From positions 62,001 through 126,000 of the forward strand of contig NZ_CP149927.1 in assembly GCF_037949285.1 (NCBI RefSeq): a stretch of 64,000 nt of DNA, in the 5' to 3' direction. Numbering within the stretch: the first letter of the stretch is position 1; each line of letters starts with the position of its first letter. The notes below the pieces were generated by a model that was not told where the DNA came from, searched no databases, and worked only from the letters and a program-made list of their open reading frames with translations. The position numbers were made by a program, and so were the translations under genes. Origin of the DNA: Thioclava sp. GXIMD4216. Lineage in GTDB: Bacteria > Pseudomonadota > Alphaproteobacteria > Rhodobacterales > Rhodobacteraceae. Below, piece after piece: positions 53,869-62,070 of the stretch.

Positions 53869-55323
53869 ATGGTTTTTCTTTCCAGACGGTCTTTTCTTCT
53901 TTCCGGCGTGGCAACGGGTGTTTGCATGACCAGCGGGACACCGCTTCTGGCACAGGATGCCAACGGATTTCAGGCGGCGGCTTCTGCCATGTCGCAAAAC
54001 ACCGCCCCGATGACCCCCGGCCTACAGGGCATCACCGCGATATGCGAGGTGACGGGGGGCGGCGAGAAAGTCTATGCCATCGCCGTCGAATATGACACCG
54101 AGATCGATCCCGAAAGCCTGTCGACCAGCAGCTATAGCGCCGCTGTGGTGCCCACAGCCGATGGCTATTACCCCGGCATGCCCGCAGGCCCCAGCAATAA
54201 CGACACCGAGAAAACGCCTGTCGCCCGCGAAATTGTCGCGATCTATACCAACGACACCGCGATGCGGCGGCTGGACCAGAGCTCGGTCAAGGGCCGCTAT
54301 GTGATTGCCGAATTCGCCCATGCGGACGATCTCAGCCAGCCCACCACCGATAGCGAAAAGGTCCGCCTGACCCAGACGGCAGAGATCCGCACTCTCGCAG
54401 GGGCCAGCTATCCGGCGGCGGACAAACAGTGGAGCAATGTCTCCGGTCACGGAACCTCCGTGGCCATTCGTGGCGTGGATGCATGGGAGCAGAACCATTG
54501 GTGGTGGGATGACAGCCGCTCGGCGTGGCTGGAATATAGTATCTACCTGCCCAAATCCTTCCTTGCCGAGGGCGGGGAAGAAAAATCCTATCCCCTGATC
54601 CTTGCGATCACCCATTCCGGCACAAGCTATGATGGCACCTGCAAGGAGACGCTAACCGAAACCTGCATCGCCAGCATCTGGGGGATGCCGGAACAGCAGG
54701 CCAAGGAGGAATGCGTCGTCATCACCCCCCGCTACGAACGGACCACGATGAACGATTACTGGGAGCATACCGCCGATGTGGAAAACACCTATCGGCTGGT
54801 GCAGTCACTTTTGTCCAACACCTGGAATTACGGCAATCCCAACCTGTCCGACCGGCGCGACAAGGTGCTGAAAATCGACCCCGCCCGCGTCTATTGCACG
54901 GGCTGGTCAATGGGGGCGATGACCTCGCTCTGGCTGATGGCGCACCATCCCGAAACCTTCGCGGCGGGTCTGATCATTGCCGGTCAGCAACGGCCGCAGG
55001 ATGTCGTGGGGCTGGCCGATCAGAACCTGCTGATCATCACCGGCACGGAAGACCAGAAATCCACCCCCTGGACCGAAGCCTGCCTGCCGGTCTGGCGTGA
55101 TGCGGGGGCCAAGATCACCCGCCCCGATACCACGCTCGATCCCGATCTGATCTTCCCTGTCACCGATCAGAAGGCGCTGGACGATCAGGTGAACGGCTAT
55201 CTGGATGAGGGCGGCAATATCACCTTCCTGACCTTCGAGGGTGTCGATCACATGGCCTCGGCCCGCAAGTTCTTCTATATCTCCGCCGCGCGGGACTGGC
55301 TGCTGTCGAAGACCAAAGCCTGA
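53869..55323 (+). CDS. Exported alpha/beta-hydrolase, PHB depolymerase/esterase-like
   Basis: The 484-residue protein has an N-terminal RRSFLLSG signal of Tat appearance and cleavage near residue 29 (LLAQDA). A beta-rich N-terminal domain of about 170 residues precedes the alpha/beta-hydrolase fold, where the nucleophile elbow is GWSMGA (Ser near residue 347) and a likely catalytic His is in GVDHMA near the C-terminus. It resembles feruloyl esterase/poly(3-hydroxybutyrate) depolymerase-type enzymes (peptidase-like esterase, LpqC group). The substrate is unknown. It is divergent from the TsdA fusion gene. Confidence 0.78.
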   Translation: MVFLSRRSFLLSGVATGVCMTSGTPLLAQDANGFQAAASAMSQNTAPMTPGLQGITAICEVTGGGEKVYAIAVEYDTEIDPESLSTSSYSAAVVPTADGYYPGMPAGPSNNDTEKTPVAREIVAIYTNDTAMRRLDQSSVKGRYVIAEFAHADDLSQPTTDSEKVRLTQTAEIRTLAGASYPAADKQWSNVSGHGTSVAIRGVDAWEQNHWWWDDSRSAWLEYSIYLPKSFLAEGGEEKSYPLILAITHSGTSYDGTCKETLTETCIASIWGMPEQQAKEECVVITPRYERTTMNDYWEHTADVENTYRLVQSLLSNTWNYGNPNLSDRRDKVLKIDPARVYCTGWSMGAMTSLWLMAHHPETFAAGLIIAGQQRPQDVVGLADQNLLIITGTEDQKSTPWTEACLPVWRDAGAKITRPDTTLDPDLIFPVTDQKALDDQVNGYLDEGGNITFLTFEGVDHMASARKFFYISAARDWLLSKTKA

Positions 55324-55505
55324 GCGGGCCAAGGCGCGGCCCGAGGCGGCATCGTTGCCCGGGCCAGACCCTGCACCCCTTCTGGCGGGAGCGCGGCGCC
55401 TCTGGTTGCCCGCCCTGCCAAGTCCTATGGAGCCAGACCAATAGGGCCAGACGGAGGCCGGTCGTGCGCGTCTTCTGCACATGCCAGCAAATGCCGGACC
55501 ACGAA

Positions 55506-55536
55506 AAAACCGGAGCGTCAGGGACGCTCCGGTTTT
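55506..55536. terminator. Bidirectional terminator between the esterase and dctA genes
   Basis: AAAACCGGAGCGT pairs perfectly over 13 bp with ACGCTCCGGTTTT around a 5-base loop. T runs stand on both sides, so it ends transcription from both convergent genes. Confidence 0.85.
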
Positions 55537-55594
55537 CGTGCTTTGCCGGTTTATGGGAGGACCGGACTTGGGGAAAGGCTCGGGGGGGAAAGGC

Positions 55595-56941
55595 TCAGGC
55601 CTGACTGGGCTCGGCGGCCTCGCTGGAATGGATCGTGCTTTGCGGCAACGGCGGCAACTCTCCATTAAGCGCGCGGTGTAGCTGCTCTTTATCCAGCTTG
55701 CCTTCCCAGCGGCTGACCACGATGGTTGCCACGGCATTGCCGATAAAGTTGGTCAGCGAACGGCATTCGGACATGAAACGGTCGACCCCCAGAATCAGCG
55801 CCATCCCTGCCACAGGCACAGTCGGCACAACCGAAAGCGTTGCCGCCAGTGTGATGAAGCCCGCCCCCGTCACACCTGCCGCACCCTTCGAGGACAGCAT
55901 CGCCACGAGCAAGAGCAGGATCTGGTCGCCCAAGGAAATATCGATATTCATCGACTGGGCAATGAACAGCGCGGCCAAGGTCATGTAGATATTGGTGCCA
56001 TCCAGATTGAAGGAATAGCCGGTCGGGATCACCAGACCCACAACAGGACGGGCACAGCCTGCGCGCTCCATCTTTTCCATCAGGGCCGGCAGGGCCGATT
56101 CCGATGAGGACGTGCCCAGCACCAGCAGCAGCTCGGCCTTGAGATAGGCGACCAGCTTGAAGATCGAGAAGCCGCAGAGCCAGCCCACCACTCCCAGCAC
56201 GCCGAAGATGAAGATCGCGGCGGTCAGGTAGAACGTGCCGACCAGCATCGCGAGATTGGCGATGGAGCCGATGCCATATTTGCCGATGGTAAAGGCGAAG
56301 GCCCCGAACGCGCCCAAGGGGGCCGCTTTCATCAGGATTGCCACCAGACGGAACACGACAAGCGACAGTTTCTCGCAGAATTTCACAACCGGCTGGGCGG
56401 GTTCGCCGACCAGAATGCAGCTTACCCCGAACAGGATCGCAACCAGAAGAACCTGCAGGATATTGCCATCCACAAAGGCCGAAACCAGCGTTGTGGGGAT
56501 AATGCCCATAAGGAAGCCCTGCAGCGAGGTCTCATGTGCCTTTTCGGCATAGCTGCTGACCTTGCTGGTATCGAGGGTGGCAGGGTCGATATTCATCCCC
56601 GCCCCCGGATGCACCACATTGGCCACGATCAGGCCAACGATCAGCGCCAGCGTCGAGAAGAAGAGGAAATAGCCAAGCGCCTTGGCGGCAACCGACCCCA
56701 CATGCTTGAGCGACCCCATGCCGGAGAGACCGGTCACGATGGTCAGGAAGATCACCGGAGCGATGATCATTTTCACCAGTTTGATAAAGGCGTCCCCGAT
56801 CGGCTTCATCGCCTCGCCGACGCTGGGATAGAAATGGCCAAGAACGGCACCACACGCGATGGCGACCAGAACCTGGAAATAGAGATGACGATAGAACGGA
56901 ATATGCCGATGGGCGGTCGTGCCGCTGCTCTCGAACTGCAT
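55595..56941 (-). CDS. dctA: C4-dicarboxylate:proton symporter DctA
   Basis: The 448-residue transporter of the DAACS family imports succinate, fumarate and malate. The start at 56941 follows GTGGAGGAGCAG; an ATG 36 bp further upstream is less well placed. The serine-rich hairpin [12 protein letters not shown], the motif [16 protein letters not shown] and the C-terminal [16 protein letters not shown] are as in characterised DctA. It is divergent from dctBD, the classical rhizobial arrangement. Confidence 0.94.
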   Translation of the reverse strand: MQFESSGTTAHRHIPFYRHLYFQVLVAIACGAVLGHFYPSVGEAMKPIGDAFIKLVKMIIAPVIFLTIVTGLSGMGSLKHVGSVAAKALGYFLFFSTLALIVGLIVANVVHPGAGMNIDPATLDTSKVSSYAEKAHETSLQGFLMGIIPTTLVSAFVDGNILQVLLVAILFGVSCILVGEPAQPVVKFCEKLSLVVFRLVAILMKAAPLGAFGAFAFTIGKYGIGSIANLAMLVGTFYLTAAIFIFGVLGVVGWLCGFSIFKLVAYLKAELLLVLGTSSSESALPALMEKMERAGCARPVVGLVIPTGYSFNLDGTNIYMTLAALFIAQSMNIDISLGDQILLLLVAMLSSKGAAGVTGAGFITLAATLSVVPTVPVAGMALILGVDRFMSECRSLTNFIGNAVATIVVSRWEGKLDKEQLHRALNGELPPLPQSTIHSSEAAEPSQA

Positions 56942-57067
56942 CTGCTCCTCCACATGCTTTGAGATTGCAGCGAGCATATGAAAACCCAGCGGGGAGTCCC
57001 ATTTTCACGGAAATTTTGTTAACTCTTTATAAATCATAAAAATTCACATTTTTCGGCGCGTAAAACT

Positions 57068-57115
57068 GTTTCGCTTTCCACACAGTTGAAAATCACATAA
57101 TGTGGAAAGTGAAAC
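57068..57115. promoter_or_regulatory. Long dyad between dctA and dctB, probable DctD site
   Basis: GTTTCGCTTTCCACA (57068-57082) and TGTGGAAAGTGAAAC (57101-57115) are reverse complements with one mismatch, 18 bp apart, in the 198-bp divergent region. It lies 24 bp before the dctB start and 127 bp upstream of dctA. No sigma-54 promoter (GG-N10-GC) was found on the dctA side. Confidence 0.55.
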
Positions 57116-57139
57116 ATTCATGACGGATATACGCGCCAC

Positions 57140-58786
57140 ATGACACAGACAGACTCGGCTTCGTGGTGGCGCTGGGGGCCTGCCCTGCTTGGGGCGGGCT
57201 GCACGCTCTGTCTGCTGGCCCTATATCTGGTGGCCGACCACCAGCTTTCCAAGAGGCTTGCCGCAGACGCCGCCACAGATGCCCATATGCGGGTTCTGGC
57301 GATTGCCTCGGAACTGGCACGCCAGAAATCTGTCGGCGCGGTGCTGGCAACCGATCAGGGCATTATCGGCACACAGCAGGATGCCACCCCCGCGCAATGG
57401 CAACGCCTTTCGGAACGTCTCGAGGAGCTGAATGCCGATATCAACGCCTCCGTCATCTATGTCACCAATGTCCAAGGGGTGGCGGTGGCGGCCTCGAACT
57501 GGCGCGACGAGGCGTCTTTTGTGGGCACCTCCTACGGGTATCGCAGCTATATCCGCGACGCCTTGCAGACCGGAGAGGGCCGCGAATATGCGCTTGGCTC
57601 GGTCAGTCACCAGCCGGGTCTGTATCTGTCGCGCCGGATCGGCGGGGCACAAGCCCCTTTGGGCGTGGTGGTGGTCAAGCTGACCTTCGATGTGCTCGAA
57701 AATGGCTGGCGCGGGTCCGATCATCTGGCGTGGATCACGGACCGCGACGGGCGGGTGACGCTGACCTCCGACCCTGCCCTGCGCTTCGGCCCCTCGCCCG
57801 TAAGGGGGCCGGTCACTGTCTCCGAGGCAGTGCCCGGCTCGGGGTGGCAACTGCATCTGCATGTCGCGCCTTGGCCCGCGCATCTGCTGGCAGGCGCGAT
57901 CACTGCGGGGGGCGCCCTTGTGATGGCCGCGCTGTGGCTTGCACACCGGACGTTCCGCCGCAGGCAGCGGGTCGCCGCGCAATATCGCGACCGGCTCGAA
58001 CGCGATGTCGAGACCCGCACGCTGGCGCTGACCCGCCAGATCCGCGAGCGCGAAGAGGCCGAAGCGCAGCTGGCGGGTATGCAGGCGGCGCTGGTACAGG
58101 CCAACAAGCTGGCCTCGCTGGGGCAGATCTCGGCCGGGGTGGCACATGAGATCAACCAGCCGCTTTCGACAATCCGGCTGCTGGCGGAATACGGGCAGGA
58201 TGCGGTTCCCGCAGGCCAGCAGCATGACCCGCTGCGCGACAATCTGCGCCAGATCGTGGAGATGTCGCACCGGATCGGCACCATCACTTCCGACCTGCGG
58301 GGCTTTGCGCGCAAATCGCGCGGCAATCGCGAGCCGGTTTCGCTGCGCGCGGCATGGCAGGCCTCGCTCAGGCTGGCGGCCAGCCGCCGCGCCACCGAAG
58401 CCGTCGGGATCAGCGCGCCCGAAATCCCGGAAGATCTGCTTATCGATGCGGAATCCGTGCGTCTGGAACAGGTTCTGGTCAACCTTATCCAAAATGCCCA
58501 AGAGGCGCTTTCGGGGCGGTCGGATGGGCGGATCTGGCTGGAGATCGTCCGCCACGAGACACAGATCTCGCTCTATATCTGCGATAACGGGCCGGGGTTG
58601 GCGCCTATGGTGGCACGCGCGCCCTTCACGCCGTTCCAGACCACCAAGGCCACAGGACTGGGGCTGGGTCTGGTCATCTGTCAATCCATCCTGCGCGATT
58701 TCGGTGGCGATCTCAGCTATGATCCGGCAGCAGACCGGACGGGGGCGCGCTGGCGCATGGATCTTACCCTCTGGGAGGCCCGATGA
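57140..58786 (+). CDS. dctB: C4-dicarboxylate sensor histidine kinase DctB
   Basis: The 548-residue kinase has two membrane helices (about residues 14-32 and 253-275) flanking a periplasmic PDC/Cache sensor domain typical of DctB (YVTNVQGVAVAASNW, ALGSVSHQPGLYLSRRI). Cytoplasmic coiled coil, dimerisation box with His336 (SAGVAHEINQPLSTIRLLAE) and HATPase domain (NLIQNAQEAL, GLGLGLVICQSI) complete it. It overlaps dctD by 4 bp. Confidence 0.93.
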   Translation: MTQTDSASWWRWGPALLGAGCTLCLLALYLVADHQLSKRLAADAATDAHMRVLAIASELARQKSVGAVLATDQGIIGTQQDATPAQWQRLSERLEELNADINASVIYVTNVQGVAVAASNWRDEASFVGTSYGYRSYIRDALQTGEGREYALGSVSHQPGLYLSRRIGGAQAPLGVVVVKLTFDVLENGWRGSDHLAWITDRDGRVTLTSDPALRFGPSPVRGPVTVSEAVPGSGWQLHLHVAPWPAHLLAGAITAGGALVMAALWLAHRTFRRRQRVAAQYRDRLERDVETRTLALTRQIREREEAEAQLAGMQAALVQANKLASLGQISAGVAHEINQPLSTIRLLAEYGQDAVPAGQQHDPLRDNLRQIVEMSHRIGTITSDLRGFARKSRGNREPVSLRAAWQASLRLAASRRATEAVGISAPEIPEDLLIDAESVRLEQVLVNLIQNAQEALSGRSDGRIWLEIVRHETQISLYICDNGPGLAPMVARAPFTPFQTTKATGLGLGLVICQSILRDFGGDLSYDPAADRTGARWRMDLTLWEAR

Positions 58787-60102
58787 CCCACGGCCTGATA
58801 CGCCTGATCGAGGATGACGCCCCCCTGCTGGCCGCCCAGCGGCAAGGGCTGCAAATGGCGGGGTTCGAGATCGAGGGGTTTGCCGACCCCTTCGAGGGGC
58901 TGGCGGGCCTGACCGAGGACTGGCCCGGTGTCATCCTGTCGGATGTGCGCATGCCCGGCATGGACGGGATCACACTGGCCCGCAGGCTGCGCGAGATCGA
59001 CCCCGATCTGCCCGTCATCCTGATCACCGGACATGGCGATGTGGAAATGGCGGTCGGGGCCTTGCGCGACGGGGTCTATGATTTCCTGACCAAGCCGGTC
59101 AGCCGCGCGACACTGGAAGCGACGCTGCATCGTGCGCTTGCCGCAAGACGGCTGGTACTGGAAAACCGCGAATTACGCGCCGCCCGCGATGAAAGCGGCC
59201 AAGCCCCCGATCTGATTGGCGAAAGTGCCGCCATGCGGCATCTGCGCGATGCCGCCCGACATGTGGCGGCCTCCGGCGTCAACGCCCTGTTTCTGGGGGA
59301 GGCCGGTGTGGGCAAAGAGCGACTTGCCCGCCATATCCATGCCCTCAGCACAAGACGGACCCGCCCCTTCGTCTCGGTCAATTGCGCCGCGATCTCGCCC
59401 GAACGTTTCGATGCCGAATTTCTGGGGCGCGTGGGTGGCTCCGGCCCCCATATGCGCAGCTTCGGGCGGATCGAAAGCGCCTCGCGCGGGTTGCTCTATC
59501 TCAACGGGATCGAGGCGCTCGGCCCCGAGATGCAGGCCCGCATTCTGGAGGTCATCGAAACCGGCCAGCTCTGGCCGGTCGGTGCCACCTCGGCGCGTGC
59601 GGTCGATCTTTGGGTCATCGCGGGCACCCGTATCGATCTTGGAGCCGAGGTTGCGGCAGGCCGGTTCCGCGACGACCTCTATTACCGGCTGAGCGGCCTC
59701 AGCCTGACGCTCCCCCCTTTGCGGGCGCGCCGCGAGGATATCGGGCCGCTGTTTCGCCATTTCGCCACCAGTGCCGCGGCACGTCGCGGGAAAACGGCGC
59801 CCCCCCTGACCGAAGTCGATCAGGCGCATCTGGACGTGCATGACTGGCCCGGCAACCTGCGCGAACTGGAACAGTTTGCCGAAACCTTTTGCCTCGGGCT
59901 GGAAAATGGCCCCGCCCCCGAAACCGGCGGCGACATGTCCCTTTCCGAGATGGTCACGCGATACGAGGCCGCTCTTTTGCGCAATGCGCTGCGCGCCGAA
60001 CGCGGAAATGCCACCGCCGCGATGGCCCGATTGCAACTTCCCCGTAAGACTTTTTACGATAAACTGGCCAAACACGGCATCCGTAGCAGCGATTTCCGAT
60101 AG
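58783..60102 (+). CDS. dctD: DctD-type response regulator with degenerate sigma-54 AAA+ domain
   Basis: The 439-residue regulator has a receiver with Asp54 (ILSDVRMPGMDG), an AAA+ domain and a C-terminal Fis-type HTH (NATAAMARLQLPRKTFYDKL). The AAA+ P-loop is present (GEAGVGKE, residues 172-179). The GAFTGA loop that contacts sigma-54 is missing (residues 217-227 read VGGSGPHMRSF), and Walker B reads LLYLNGIE (237-244) where LFLDEIG is expected. It is therefore unlikely to be an active sigma-54 ATPase; sigma-70-type activation, as for Rhodobacter NtrC, is the alternative. The partner of DctB by position is certain. Confidence 0.9.
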   Translation: MTHGLIRLIEDDAPLLAAQRQGLQMAGFEIEGFADPFEGLAGLTEDWPGVILSDVRMPGMDGITLARRLREIDPDLPVILITGHGDVEMAVGALRDGVYDFLTKPVSRATLEATLHRALAARRLVLENRELRAARDESGQAPDLIGESAAMRHLRDAARHVAASGVNALFLGEAGVGKERLARHIHALSTRRTRPFVSVNCAAISPERFDAEFLGRVGGSGPHMRSFGRIESASRGLLYLNGIEALGPEMQARILEVIETGQLWPVGATSARAVDLWVIAGTRIDLGAEVAAGRFRDDLYYRLSGLSLTLPPLRARREDIGPLFRHFATSAAARRGKTAPPLTEVDQAHLDVHDWPGNLRELEQFAETFCLGLENGPAPETGGDMSLSEMVTRYEAALLRNALRAERGNATAAMARLQLPRKTFYDKLAKHGIRSSDFR

Positions 60103-60240
60103 CCCCGCCCGCCTTTGCGCAAGGCCCCGAAGAACCGGCCAGTAGAAATCCTGTGACGGAATGTCGCGATTTATGGCCGGAATCTCTTGCGATTTCGCTG
60201 TGATGGGCTAAGACAAGGCAGAGTATTTCGGAGGACGTTC

Positions 60241-60552
60241 ATGCGCGCACGTATCTACCAACCGGCGAAAACCGCGATGCAATCCGGCGTAGCGAAAACC
60301 AAGCAATGGGTTTTGGACTTCACGCATGAAGGCGCGCGCGACCTCGATCCGCTGATGGGCTGGACCAGCTCCTCGGACACCCAGTCGCAGGTGCGCCTGC
60401 GCTTCGAGACCCGTGCCGAGGCCGAAGCCTATGCCAAGGACAAAGGTCTGGAATACACCGTTACCGAACCCCACAAACGCGCCGCCAACATCCGCAATCG
60501 CGGCTATGGCGAAAACTTCTCTTCCGACCGCCGCGGCAACTGGACACATTGA
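60241..60552 (+). CDS. Complex I accessory subunit, NDUFS4-like
   Basis: The 103-residue protein belongs to the ETC complex I subunit family (homologue of mitochondrial NDUFS4, found in alphaproteobacteria such as Paracoccus). The motif [20 protein letters not shown] and the end pattern [19 protein letters not shown] followed by [18 protein letters not shown] are typical. The start follows TCGGAGGACGTTC. It attaches to the peripheral arm of NADH:quinone oxidoreductase. It stands alone, as is usual. Confidence 0.92.
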   Translation: MRARIYQPAKTAMQSGVAKTKQWVLDFTHEGARDLDPLMGWTSSSDTQSQVRLRFETRAEAEAYAKDKGLEYTVTEPHKRAANIRNRGYGENFSSDRRGNWTH

Positions 60553-60626
60553 GGGTGTAAATCGGGGCAAAGTTGTCTCGAAATGGGGGCAAGGATCCCG
60601 CGAAGCTGATCTTTGATCAAGATATA

Positions 60627-60645
60627 GGGCGCCCAATGGGCGCCC
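60627..60645 (+). terminator. GGGCGCCC stem-loop after the complex I subunit gene
   Basis: Two copies of the self-complementary GGGCGCCC pair around the loop AAT, 74 bp after the gene. There is a weak T-rich tail (TACTATTTGTTG). The stretch to 60709 shows nothing else. Confidence 0.6.
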
Positions 60646-60709
60646 GTACTATTTGTTGTCTTGGCTTGTAAATCAGAAAGCGCGACGAAAAGCGAGTGTC
60701 TCTCAGGGA

Positions 60710-60950
60710 TCAGCGGAGGGCGGAGAAGTGCTTACCCAAGCTGAGCCGGTGCTGCTCGCGAATATGCGCCAATAGGATCATGTCGCGGCGCTGGCGTAGC
60801 GATGGCGGCCTGTGACGCCATGCCCGGAGCCCACGGTCCGAAACCTGCATCATGCGGCACAAATGGGCTTGTGAAAGATCTCCGCGATACTCCGCAATGA
60901 ATTGAAATCTCATTGCTTTTGGCCTGAGAAGAAGATTGCCGCTTTTTTTA
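60710..60950 (-). pseudogene. IS3-family transposase OrfB, N-terminal fragment
   Basis: After the orfA slippery run, the -1 frame reads KSGNLLLRPKAMRFQFIAEY and continues DLSQAHLCRMMQVSDRGL, the start of an IS3 OrfB (InsF type). Similarity ends near HRLSLG, then eight unrelated residues lead to a stop. The rve catalytic domain (DDE) is entirely lost, so the element cannot transpose by itself. Confidence 0.82.
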
Positions 60951-61182
60951 ACACCTCCCTCTCCTCCCGCAGAATACGGTTCTCTTTGCGCAAGCGCTCG
61001 TTCTCGCGGCGCAGTTCCGTGTCCTCGCCGGCAGTCGGATCGATCGAGTAATCCCGGATCCACTTGCCAAGGGTCGAAAATCCGACGCCAAGATCTGAGG
61101 CCACCTGTCGCCGCGTCAGGCCGCTGTGCATCGCGATCCGAACCGCTTCTCGCTTGAAATCTTCACTGTGTTTGGGTGCCAT
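60910..61182 (-). CDS. IS3-family transposase OrfA
   Basis: The 90-residue DNA-binding subunit has an N-terminal HTH (SEDFKREAVRIAMHSGLTRR, then QVASDLGVGFSTLGKWIRDY) and a leucine-zipper coiled coil (about residues 57-83). A run of seven A in the coding strand (60943-60949, TTAAAAAAAGC) is the programmed -1 frameshift site where OrfAB would be made. Intact in itself but no longer functional without OrfB. Confidence 0.9.
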   Translation of the reverse strand: MAPKHSEDFKREAVRIAMHSGLTRRQVASDLGVGFSTLGKWIRDYSIDPTAGEDTELRRENERLRKENRILREEREVLKKAAIFFSGQKQ

Positions 61183-61245
61183 ATCTGGTCTCCTTCATGG
61201 CGAGCATTGCTCGCAGAAAACCGGAACGGAAGTGATGCAAGTCCA

Positions 61246-62070
61246 ATGCTGGCGACGTCCGGTCTTGAACATCGCTGCTTGTTCAAAGGGGAAACGGCAG
61301 AGGCACTCAGCGAGGTTGCGCCTTGGCTGGTGCGGCTGGAAGACGGCAACAAATTCACGACTGGCCTGTTCACCCGGTCAAACGCGCCGTGGCATTTGTG
61401 GGATCGCCAGCCCGGCTTGTATCTGCGCTCAAGCGCAAGCTTCGATCAGCTATGGCAACATCTGCGTAAATTCACCCGCATATGCGATGAGGCTGGAAAC
61501 TGGTTTTACTTTCGGTTTTGGGACAACGGCAGTCTTATAGACTATCTGCGCTATGCCGATGGCCGCGCGGAATGTGATCTGCGCCCGATCTTTGGTTTAG
61601 ATGCGCAAGATCCGTCAAGGCCCTTGGTGCGATCCTACATCCATGCCGGTAATGACCACGCCGTGATCAGCACGGCAACCCGTATCAGTGGGCACAACAC
61701 CCGCCCCCGCACCGAATTTGACATGCCCGTGCTGCGCTTTCTGGCGCTGCGCAACCACGCGCATCGCTTTGCCGATAGTTTCTTCGCGGGGCAGACCCTT
61801 CGCCCTGAAACGCGGCACAAAGCCCATGACACGGCGGCCCGTGTGGCGCTGCATTTTCACGCCCATGGTTTCAAAAGCCGCTATCACTTGGGCAGCTTTG
61901 TCTATTGGACGCTTGCGCTAAACCGAGATTTTGAGACGGCCTCTCCACGCATTCAGCAAGAAATTTCCGCAACGACATCCGACGCAGAGGCCCGCTTCAT
62001 CGCGATCTCGCGCGAGATGAGGGCGCTTTTCGGCAATAATATTAGGAATTTCCATGGCCACCGAGTCTGA
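61246..62070 (+). pseudogene. DUF4123 T6SS effector adaptor (5' truncated)
   Basis: The remaining frame matches the DUF4123 family (Tap/TEC adaptors, which load cargo effectors on VgrG): GLEHRCLFKGETAEALSEVA is the typical start of the core domain and FDQLWQHLRKFTRI continues it. About 25-40 N-terminal residues normally before this are replaced by IS-derived sequence. The frame is open back to 61126, but those residues come from the IS region. ATG 61246 is the first usable start, so the product may be expressed but shortened. It overlaps the effector gene by 17 bp. Confidence 0.75.

Larger units (their letters stand above)
60710..61214 (-). mobile_element. Truncated IS3-family insertion sequence remnant
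   Basis: OrfA is intact, but only the first quarter of OrfB remains, and neither terminal inverted repeat could be identified. Sequence resembling OrfB stops at about 60730. The outer limit beyond orfA is uncertain; a palindrome GCGAGC-ATT-GCTCGC lies at 61200-61214. The element sits exactly where the N-terminal coding part of the DUF4123 gene should be, so its insertion and later deletion truncated that gene. Confidence 0.8.

Noticed and set aside
56942..57067. Sigma-54 (-24/-12) promoter before dctA
   Set aside because: The closest match on the minus strand, near TGGGACTCCCCGCTGG, has GG and GC only 8 bp apart instead of 10.
61126..61245. Upstream 40 residues of the DUF4123 frame as real protein
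   Set aside because: They are antisense to IS3 orfA and its flank and do not resemble DUF4123 N-termini.
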